A stretch of DNA of 19,742 bases from CALARM01 sp040217695 (GTDB lineage Bacteria; Vulcanimicrobiota; SpSt-956; JAKJGF01), in assembly GCA_040217695.1 (NCBI GenBank), contig JBEHWO010000081.1, positions 1 through 19,742 on the forward strand. Reading direction: 5' to 3'. The position numbers and the translations under genes were made by a program. Below are positions 8,501 through 14,456 of the stretch, one piece after another. Each line of letters begins with the position of its first letter. The first letter of the stretch is position 1. The notes under the pieces are model-generated. The model searched no databases and was not told the origin of the DNA. It was given only the letters and a program-made list of their open reading frames with translations.

Positions 8501-9271
8501 ATTGGAATAAATATCACTGAGCCTTGTAAGAATATCTATATTCTCAGGCTCAATCTTAAGAATATTTTCATAAACTCTTATAGCTTCCTGAACTTCATTC
8601 TTTTTTAAATAAATGTCACCTGCCTGAGAAAACCATTGAATAGCATTTGTATCTTTATGCTGTTTGTAACATATATCTCCTAACTGTTCATAAACACTGG
8701 CATCATCAGGGGTAAGTCTGAGAACTTCCTGATATTCACCGATAGCTTCACTGTTTTTTTCAAGTTCCGTATATATAAGGCCCAGGTGCTTATGAATCTC
8801 AGCAGGGTTGGCAGGATTCATTTCTATACTCTTTTTAAATTCAGCTTCTGCATCACTCAAATTGCCTTTGGCCAGATATACAAGGCCAAGTTTCCAGTGT
8901 ATTTCAGCTCCGTATTCTTCCAGAGCATCTCTTACCTGACCTAAATCTGCAGTGGGAGTCCTGACGAAAAAGGAGCTCTTTTTCGGTGTTCCTTCACGTT
9001 TTTCCAGATTTAAACATTCCTGAAATATTTCAATGGCTTCATCATAATTTCCGTCTCTTTTACATACTTCGGCCCAGTTTATATACTCAGCAATAGCATC
9101 ACGATAGGAGCTTTTACTTTTGCACATATCTATCAATTTTCTGCGGACATCTGAACTGTGGGGATCCATTCTGAGTGCTCTCTGATATTTAGCAATAGCA
9201 CTGTCATATTTATTCTGTTTTGCCAAGTCATCCCCCTGACGAACTATCCTCAAGAATTTAGGGTCAGACAT
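5525..9271 (-). CDS. Giant TPR-solenoid scaffold protein (1248 aa)
   Basis: The protein is TPR-like almost from end to end, with no signal peptide or membrane segment, so it should be a cytoplasmic scaffold. Repeats show the usual small/large pattern (A-I-x-x-Y, D/E-P-x-N/D). Much of the protein follows a fixed 54-residue super-period marked by LADIY-like strings (AGDIY, LADIY, LGNVY, LANAY, LADIY, LIDIY, LANVY), not the simple 34-residue TPR period. A short non-TPR insert with a Lys/Ser/Phe-rich patch lies near residues 95-110. The C-terminal module (YLELRYDLGKTFEEIGKYKDA, then INIKFKDTMEKI) resembles the end of the TPR protein encoded just upstream, so the two are paralogues. An acidic tail ends the protein. 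Start ATG at 9271 has a GGAGGAGG site 11 nt before it. It is the first gene of the downstream operon, and function is inferred only as protein docking. Confidence 0.88.
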   Translation of the reverse strand: MSDPKFLRIVRQGDDLAKQNKYDSAIAKYQRALRMDPHSSDVRRKLIDMCKSKSSYRDAIAEYINWAEVCKRDGNYDEAIEIFQECLNLEKREGTPKKSSFFVRTPTADLGQVRDALEEYGAEIHWKLGLVYLAKGNLSDAEAEFKKSIEMNPANPAEIHKHLGLIYTELEKNSEAIGEYQEVLRLTPDDASVYEQLGDICYKQHKDTNAIQWFSQAGDIYLKKNEVQEAIRVYENILKIEPENIDILTRLSDIYSNEGLLDKAIQTCMRLADIYTKDGLLDKVILLYERLLDWEPGNREVREKVIEIYQKILTLDPGNLQARHKLINNLLAIEDIENAIPEFIALGKTYLDKNLYEEGTNICEKVFEFDAKSVDAHMLLAEIYTKQGLTDAAKEEYLLTMNLYRELGEHTKADETYHRMISLFPDSADMHYELALNHLEKGEYEESIKEFKLVLESDPNHIPTLSKIGEIYIEKDMLEEGIDNFKKVLDLDQRNSAIRETLVDVYLSIGQIDEAIEQLLTLGNVYVEKEQYDPAIGVYRRVLCYMPVNLDVREKIVEVYSLQSKTEKVKLEYIFLANAYDRRGNYMKSIEMCKKVLDMEPNDINVRKKLCSYYIKQGIPDIAVKEYMSLADIYLEHNLISYAIEIFNNLLEIQPDSIETIVKLSELLSQEGRTQEAVDHYFSLIDIYVKSDMQNEARELYQKIIDMEPGNIESYKKLSDMYLNFNEIDKAVAILHDLANVYKNKGEIDASIDVNSRIGDMYFSRKMFDEGLRIYEEILKLYSEQHKHKEQIPYYKRIIEVLSQEENIDKALSFQKDFVSVLSSAGDFDTAIAECKDVVQTYIKMNKLADTTGIYRILLDEYLKLNRFDDAIKECLDIVSLYREHGMTDQIIEIYKVLVDIYFKVDRGSDAIEIQKSIGEIYLSQNNIPSAIENYELVAQFLIKEQREEESIEIYTKITQLIPENLDYRQRLIGLYDKSGHKDKVLEEYCSLINSQAKSGNLEKAVLTFQQALKENQNSPELYVCMGNVYFDNQMWDEAIVNFLKVLDASGGYPGIYSKLTLTCARKGDLDSAVEWSKKLIASGNVYELVDNVKINEIVDPQLAEAYYNWGIIYKKIGFIEDSVRAFNAASKDSSRKLSSLKMIGDCFYQEGFKELASRQFRKILEIGLDATGMPDDEYLELRYDLGKTFEEIGKYKDAKKAYEGICEINIKFKDTMEKIMEMTRKIETVKEPEDTDPKLIEFTIETE

Positions 9272-9413
9272 TTATTATAAGTCCTCCTCCAGTATGATAA
9301 TCACTAAGATATCATTACTTAAGCTGCATATTAAACCAGGAAAACAGACAGGAGGTCACTGAAGTACCTCTTAAAATCTATTTACCTGCAAAGTTTCTAT
9401 TGACAAAAACTTG
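9272..9413 (-). promoter_or_regulatory. 5' leader of the TPR/roadblock operon
   Basis: The promoter just upstream predicts a leader of about 140 nt. It holds a small hairpin AGGT-(9 nt)-ACCT and, around 9351-9355, the string CCTCC on the transcript, which is complementary to the GGAGGAGG ribosome site at 9283-9290. Pairing of the two would hide the ribosome site. This shows possible translational control but does not match any riboswitch class I know. Confidence 0.35.
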
Positions 9414-9420
9414 CCATAAT

Positions 9421-9450
9421 ATTATATACAAATACCACATAATGTGTCAA
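9421..9450 (-). promoter_or_regulatory. Consensus sigma70-type promoter for the TPR/roadblock operon
   Basis: On the minus strand TTGACA (9450-9445) is followed by an 18-bp spacer and TATAAT (9426-9421), a perfect match to both consensus hexamers. Transcription would start near 9413 and read the second giant TPR gene and the genes behind it. No later strong promoter or intrinsic terminator is evident down to position 1. Confidence 0.8.
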
Positions 9451-9529
9451 TTCATCTGATAGCGTTTTTTACGACAGGCAAATTCACTTTTACTGGAAAT
9501 TGTACTCGATTTCATAAATTTATTAATTA

Positions 9530-9658
9530 GTGAACAGTGAAAAATGAATAGTGAAAAGCAAGTAAAATCCCGTTTTTTTCACTTTTCACTCTAAATATTC
9601 TGTAACAATTTTCTTTTTCCATTATATATAAAATCACCTGTCATTTTTTAATGCAATC
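9530..9658 (-). repeat. Inverted intergenic element, copy A (83-bp core plus GTGAAAA palindrome)
   Basis: Read on the minus strand, 9658-9576 matches 14141-14223 on the plus strand with about 7 differences in 83 bases and no gaps, by eye. The core is followed by heptamer-like GTGAAAA units and, after a short spacer, inverted TTTTCAC-type units down to about 9530, which can form a long stem. The core side faces the first giant TPR gene, as it does in copy B. The palindrome could slow or end transcription of that gene, since no separate intrinsic terminator was seen after its stop. Confidence 0.85.
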
Positions 9659-9678
9659 GTAAATTTATTCTTCTCCAT

Positions 9679-9722
9679 TAATAAAAACTGTTCTTACGTT
9701 TAATAAAAACTGTTCTTACGTT
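9679..9722. repeat. Perfect 22-bp tandem duplication
   Basis: Two adjacent identical copies of TAATAAAAACTGTTCTTACG plus TT occupy 9679-9700 and 9701-9722, between the end of the first giant TPR gene and element copy A. No strong stem or coding potential is seen. It looks like a recent slippage or repair duplication. Confidence 0.95.
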
Positions 9723-9760
9723 AAAAACCATATTCTTCTTACCTGTTTCACCGGCAGTTA

Positions 9761-12700
9761 TTATCCTCCGGATTTTAGCTGCTCCTCCAGATGCTGAATT
9801 CTCTGTGTAACATCACGATATTTTATGTCTACACCGAATATTTCTTCATACATTGCCAGAGCTTCTCTTATCATGCCACGTCTTTCGTATAAAAGGCCCA
9901 GATTATAACGCAGTTCCTGATAATCTATATCCTTATAACCTTCTGATGAAAGACCTTTCTTAAATTGATTGATAGCAAGATTTCCCATACCCATCTGTTC
10001 AAAACACAATCCAAGCATATTATATGCATCCAGTAACTTCTCAGGACATTTTACAAGTGATTGAAATTGTTCTATAGCATTCTCTAAATCTCCGAATTCC
10101 TTATAAATTATACCAAGATTATATCTGGCTTCAAAGTCATCGGGGTTTTTATCTATTGCTATTTTATAACGATCTACAATATCTCCGAGAATTTCCTTGT
10201 TTTTTAAATCTTTACTGACCTGTATGGCCTGCTGTAATTTCCCGAGTTTTATATAACCTGCAGTCAGTCTCTGCAATGCATCTATATGTGTGGGACTGAG
10301 CCTTCTTATAAGCTCAAATTCCTGTAACGCTCCCTCCAGATCATTATTCTTATCAGCCAGTAATACACCAAGCTGGTAACGGGCTTCTAAATTATTCTGA
10401 TCGAGAGAGAGAACCTTATGATACGCTTCAATAGCCTTACTGTAGTCTCCATCATTACTGTATATGTCAGCCATAGATATATATTCCTGCATGGCTTTAC
10501 TGCTGAATCCTTTCTTTTCATATAATTCAGCCAGTTTGTAATGAACATCATAATTTTTTTGTTCTATCTGTAATATCTTTTCATATAATTCTATTGCTTT
10601 ATCCAGATCATTTTTTTTCAGAAATATTTCAGATAAATTCTGGCATTCTGCTATGGCTTTTTCTCCCAGATCTTTTCTTCTGTATACTTCTATAAGTTTT
10701 TCTCTTGCCGTAATATGGGTTGGTTCAGCACCTATAACATTTTGTGCCATTTCCATTGCCTGATCATATTTACCCTGATTGATATAAATATCTGCAATAA
10801 CAAGATTTTCTTCTATAGCTTTACTGGACATACCGCTTTTCATGTAAAGCTGGCTTAATTTAACATGGGCATCAAGATGTTCGGGAGCCAGTCTTGTTAT
10901 AGCTTCATAACTCTCTATTGCATTATTATATAGTTTCTTATCAAGATACATTTCGGCAATAAGAAGGTATTCCTGTATGGCTTTATCATTCATGCCAAGC
11001 TGTGCATAAGTATCTGCAAGTTTTGTATGAGTCAATAAACCTTCCGGTTCTATTTTCAACATTTTCTGATATATATCGACAACTTCTTTAATCTGTCCTT
11101 TTGAACTGTATATATTTGCCACTGAAATATACTGATATATGGATTCTCTCTTTTTATCCTGGGTAAGCAAAATCTCTGCCATATTCTCTCTGGCAATGAC
11201 ATCTTCACTGTCCAAAGCAATAAGTCTCTGATATATATCAAGAGCGCTGTCATAAATATTATTCTCTTTATAAAGCTGGCCAAGTTCCAGATATTTCGTC
11301 CTGAGACCATTCGAATTTCCTGTTAAATTATATAATTCAATCATTTGATGATATATATTTATCCTGTCATGTTCCTCTTTACATATTACTTCGTATTCTT
11401 TAATAGCTTCGTCAAGGAGGCCAAAATCTATTAACATAGACACAAGATTATTTCTGGCGACTATATCACCTGCTCCGGCCTCTTTACGCCACTGTTCTAT
11501 CTGTGCACTTAAACCGCTCTGGGCAGGTTTTCTCGTATCCTTCGGCATGGAAGGCTTTTCCGGTACAGTTTTTTCCTCATATACTTCTTTCTGCTCCTCA
11601 TGGTCAGTACCGCTTTCTTCAGGTCTGAAATCAACTACCATTGCATCAGGTGTTTCATGTTCCTGTACGTCCTTCATTACTTCCTCTTTTTCTTCTTCGT
11701 CGTCTTCTACGGGTCTGAAATCAACTACAGCTATATCGGAAACAGATGTGACTTCTTCCTGTCTGGATATATCTACCAAAGGAGGTTCCTCTATGGCAGG
11801 AGCAATCTCTATCTTGATCTCTTCTGTCTGTTCTGCAGATGGTTTCTGTTCAGTATCTTCTTCCTCAAATGTAAGAGTAATCCCTTCCCCATCAGGGTCA
11901 AAAGCAAGTAGAGCAGTATCTCTGTCATCCACAATTTCACCAATGGAAATACCCTGAGAAATACTGGAACTCTGCTCCATTTTCTGCTGTCTCTCAGTGC
12001 CGCTATCAGGGAATGGTTTCTGTTCTTCACGGAAGGCAGGTTTTGCCTGCGCTTCAACCGGCTGCATCCTGCCAGTATCTTCAGACTGTGGCTCTACAAG
12101 TCTTCCGCTCCCTGTTTTGGTACTTATTAAACTTCTGGACGTAGGAGCACTGTAGTCACCCCTTTTAGGTATAATTCTTGGTTTCAGCATCTGATCAGGT
12201 CTGATCTCTTCAAGAGGAGCCATAAGAGATGGTCTGTTAGCTTCTTCATCTCTTTCGGAGAAACTTATCAAAGGTGATTTTCTTTCTTCTCCTTCCATAG
12301 AGTCCGGAGTTACTTCCTCCTGATACATGGCCGGAGCATCAGGGGGAGAGAAGGCGCTATCAAAAGGAGGCTGTATTTCTTCTTTTATATTTGAGCGCAT
12401 TTTCTGCGCGTCTTCTTCATTCAGCATAGTTTTATATGGTGTTAAAGGTTTTGTGGATCTTACAGGATGCATACCGGGCCCCGGCAGCATCGTATTACTC
12501 AAACTTAGTCGTGCAGTTCCCTGCTGTGTCTGCATTTGAGGCATTCTTGTCGGAACAGGTGCAGGACCGCCTCTTTTAGGGCCAAGGGGTTTTGTCATAG
12601 GTGAGCCATCTCCGCGCGGTATATTCATAATTCCTGACATTGGCCTGCGAAGACCTCTGCCCGGCATGGCTCCATCTCTCATACCTGCCATAGGAGGCTG

Positions 12701-13741
12701 CACAGGAGTTTCCCTCTCTACAGCAGGAGGCGGACTGGAATATCCCAGTTCTTTTATCATGCGAAGGGCTTTTGCATGTTTACAATCAAGATCCAGTACT
12801 ATTTCACACATCTGAATGGCATTGGGTTTCATTTCCTGTTTCAGATAATCTTCGGCAGCTGCAAAATATTCCTTTACAGCTTCCTGAACCTGACCTCTTA
12901 TTAAATATAATTCACCCAGTTTTTCACGGGCTTCAGTCTTCATAGGGTTTATGTCTACTATTTTCCTGAATGCCAGTATTGCGGAATCTATTTCACCTTT
13001 TTCCTGGCATACAAGACCCAGTTCGGTGAGAGCTTTAATATGAGTAAGATCATATCTCAATATAAAACGAAATGCATTTTTAGCATCTTCCAGTTGTCCC
13101 AGTTCCCTGTAGAGAGTACCGAGATTGAGATGGGTTTCTGTATCATCGGGCTGAAGTACAGTTACTCTCTTATAAGTTTCGGAGGCCTTGAGAAGTTCAC
13201 CTTTTTCCCAGAAAGCCATGGCTACTTCTTTATACTGGGCTATACCTTCTTTTATATGGCCCTGTTTGACATTCATAATGGCGAGTTCGAGTCTGGCATC
13301 CAGGTTATCCGGATCTACTTCAATACCTTTTTGCAAAAATTCAAGGGCTTTTTCCGACTGGCCCTGCATGCTGCAGATACGGGAAAGAGCAAAACATTGC
13401 TCTCTCACATCATCTTTATTGTCCATATGATTATAAATTTCAATCAATTTCTCACGGGCTTTGATACTTTCCGGATCAAGCCTTATTATTTTATAACATA
13501 TGTCTATGCCCTGCTCTAAAGATGTATCCCCAAGGTATATATCGGCTATCTTGAGATACTGATCAGTTACTTTAGAGATTAATCCCCTTCTGGCATAGAG
13601 TTCAACCAGTTCATAACATATCTGAAGATTCTGGGGTTCAACCTGTATTAATTTTTCATATTCTGTTATTGCCTGATCAATATCTCCCTGCTTGGCAAAT
13701 GTCTGGGCTACCTTAAAACTCGCATTACTGTTTTTCGACAT
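9761..13741 (-). CDS. Giant TPR protein with disordered Pro-rich/acidic linker (1326 aa)
   Basis: The protein has two TPR arrays, at residues about 5-332 and about 745-1320, joined by a 400-residue low-complexity linker (about 335-742). The first part of the linker is rich in Pro, Met, Gly and Arg; the second is strongly acidic and contains VVDFRP twice (672-677 and 702-707). Both arrays show a 54-residue super-period (IADIY, LSRIC, VAMAF; VANIY, IAEMY, IADIY, LSEIF, MADIY). There is no signal peptide or membrane segment. The C-terminal module (YQELRYNLGLLYERRGMIREA, then VDIKYRDVTQRI) matches the end of the next TPR protein, so they are paralogues. ATG at 13741 was chosen over GTG at 13750 because AAGGAGGT is 8 nt before it and would abut GTG. 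It appears to be a single-gene unit with its own promoter, flanked by inverted elements. A cytoplasmic scaffold role is inferred; a link to the neighbouring pilus genes is only positional. Confidence 0.88.
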   Translation of the reverse strand: MSKNSNASFKVAQTFAKQGDIDQAITEYEKLIQVEPQNLQICYELVELYARRGLISKVTDQYLKIADIYLGDTSLEQGIDICYKIIRLDPESIKAREKLIEIYNHMDNKDDVREQCFALSRICSMQGQSEKALEFLQKGIEVDPDNLDARLELAIMNVKQGHIKEGIAQYKEVAMAFWEKGELLKASETYKRVTVLQPDDTETHLNLGTLYRELGQLEDAKNAFRFILRYDLTHIKALTELGLVCQEKGEIDSAILAFRKIVDINPMKTEAREKLGELYLIRGQVQEAVKEYFAAAEDYLKQEMKPNAIQMCEIVLDLDCKHAKALRMIKELGYSSPPPAVERETPVQPPMAGMRDGAMPGRGLRRPMSGIMNIPRGDGSPMTKPLGPKRGGPAPVPTRMPQMQTQQGTARLSLSNTMLPGPGMHPVRSTKPLTPYKTMLNEEDAQKMRSNIKEEIQPPFDSAFSPPDAPAMYQEEVTPDSMEGEERKSPLISFSERDEEANRPSLMAPLEEIRPDQMLKPRIIPKRGDYSAPTSRSLISTKTGSGRLVEPQSEDTGRMQPVEAQAKPAFREEQKPFPDSGTERQQKMEQSSSISQGISIGEIVDDRDTALLAFDPDGEGITLTFEEEDTEQKPSAEQTEEIKIEIAPAIEEPPLVDISRQEEVTSVSDIAVVDFRPVEDDEEEKEEVMKDVQEHETPDAMVVDFRPEESGTDHEEQKEVYEEKTVPEKPSMPKDTRKPAQSGLSAQIEQWRKEAGAGDIVARNNLVSMLIDFGLLDEAIKEYEVICKEEHDRINIYHQMIELYNLTGNSNGLRTKYLELGQLYKENNIYDSALDIYQRLIALDSEDVIARENMAEILLTQDKKRESIYQYISVANIYSSKGQIKEVVDIYQKMLKIEPEGLLTHTKLADTYAQLGMNDKAIQEYLLIAEMYLDKKLYNNAIESYEAITRLAPEHLDAHVKLSQLYMKSGMSSKAIEENLVIADIYINQGKYDQAMEMAQNVIGAEPTHITAREKLIEVYRRKDLGEKAIAECQNLSEIFLKKNDLDKAIELYEKILQIEQKNYDVHYKLAELYEKKGFSSKAMQEYISMADIYSNDGDYSKAIEAYHKVLSLDQNNLEARYQLGVLLADKNNDLEGALQEFELIRRLSPTHIDALQRLTAGYIKLGKLQQAIQVSKDLKNKEILGDIVDRYKIAIDKNPDDFEARYNLGIIYKEFGDLENAIEQFQSLVKCPEKLLDAYNMLGLCFEQMGMGNLAINQFKKGLSSEGYKDIDYQELRYNLGLLYERRGMIREALAMYEEIFGVDIKYRDVTQRIQHLEEQLKSGG

Positions 13742-14077
13742 TCCATGCACCTCCTTGTTTACTCAAGAACCGGGTCGCCATCACCTCCTTATATATAATA
13801 TACTATGGGAGGAAATTACTTAAAGGACAAAAGCTTCTCACTTTTCCATTCCGATTATTAAGATAACGGTATAAATAATTCTCTACGTATATTTAAAATC
13901 CTTCTAAAAAGTAAATAAGCTTAACTTAAGTATATTTAAAGAAGAACATATTCTTTAATAAATACAAAAGCAAGCTTATTAGCCTTTAATAACATACTAT
14001 ACATAAGCTTTTTCCCACCTTCAGGAAAAAAGGTTTTGATTACTACATCTGTTCTGCAATCTACAGAACCCTACTAC
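13742..14077 (-). promoter_or_regulatory. Long structured 5' leader of the first giant TPR gene
   Basis: About 335 nt lie between the predicted start of transcription and ATG 13741, with no credible gene. The first hairpin is GTTCTG-(7 nt)-CAGAAC (14069-14051 on the transcript strand), then a stem between TTTTTCC and GGAAAAA near 14030-14009. Four AAGCTT palindromes at 14005, 13972, 13917 and 13831 allow alternative long-range pairings. The leader ends with two strong ribosome-binding strings about 30 nt apart. This suggests a regulatory RNA, but I cannot match it to a known riboswitch. Confidence 0.45.
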
Positions 14078-14084
14078 TTAAAAT

Positions 14085-14113
14085 ATTATATCACAGGAAA
14101 GAGAGCATGTCCA
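14085..14113 (-). promoter_or_regulatory. Near-consensus sigma70-type promoter for the first giant TPR gene
   Basis: On the minus strand TGGACA (14113-14108, one mismatch to TTGACA) is followed by 17 bp and a perfect TATAAT (14090-14085). Transcription would begin near 14077. The upstream gene pilQ has its own terminator, which fits a separate transcription unit. Confidence 0.75.
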
Positions 14114-14140
14114 GTACAGGATAAGCTTCCAATTATCGAT

Positions 14141-14272
14141 GATTGCGTTTAAAAATGACAGGTGATTTTATATACAATGGAAAAAGAAATTTATCACAGA
14201 ATATTAAGAGTGAAAAGTGAAAAGTGAAAAAAATTTGAATTTTACTTACGTTTCACTATTCACTACTTACTA
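14141..14272 (+). repeat. Inverted intergenic element, copy B
   Basis: This is the second copy of the element, in the opposite orientation to copy A. The 83-bp core (14141-14223) is followed by GTGAAAA heptamers (three in a row at about 14210-14230) and then by inverted TTTCACTA/TTCACTA units to about 14272. The two halves can pair. A 21-codon frame (14155-14220) inside the core lacks a ribosome site and is cut short in copy A, so it is not called as a gene. Confidence 0.85.
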
Positions 14273-14302
14273 ACAACCATGACCGGGTCGTTCACAACAA
14301 AG

Positions 14303-14344
14303 TATGAGAATTTGGTGCTCCCGTTACGCGTTACGATTCTCATA
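14303..14344. repeat. Inverted repeat with heptamer-like loop
   Basis: TATGAGAAT (14303-14311) and ATTCTCATA (14336-14344) form a perfect 9-bp stem around a 24-bp loop that includes two 7-bp units, GTTACGC and GTTACGA. There is no T run after it on either strand, so it is not a typical terminator. It may be a remnant of the same class of heptamer elements. Confidence 0.6.
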
Positions 14345-14404
14345 TAAATTCATAAATGGTTACAAACTTATCTGGAGCGGTAATTAGAAACTGGCTGATG
14401 GGCC

Positions 14405-14443
14405 AATAAAAAAGAGGAAAGTAGAAATTCTACTTCCCTCTTT
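14405..14443 (-). terminator. Intrinsic terminator of the pilMNOPQ operon
   Basis: On the minus strand, 14 bp after the pilQ stop, a 16-bp stem with one mismatch (AAAGAGGGAAGTAGAA paired with TTCTACTTTCCTCTTT, almost no loop) runs directly into six T residues and ATT. The position and form fit rho-independent termination. Confidence 0.88.
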
Positions 14444-14456
14444 AGATAAAAAGCAA

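Noticed and set aside
13040..13519. Plus-strand frame of 159 residues
   Set aside because: It is antisense to well-formed TPR repeats, has no recognisable motif and no ribosome site.
14155..14220. Mini frame of 21 codons in element copy B, with the same first 11 codons in copy A
   Set aside because: No ribosome site, a premature stop in copy A, and location in a repeat core. The shared start is explained by the repeat itself, although one difference is synonymous.
13769..14290. 9-mer ACCGGGTCG present at 13769 and 14282 in the same orientation
   Set aside because: It is short with no further flanking similarity; it could be an operator pair but chance is enough to explain it.
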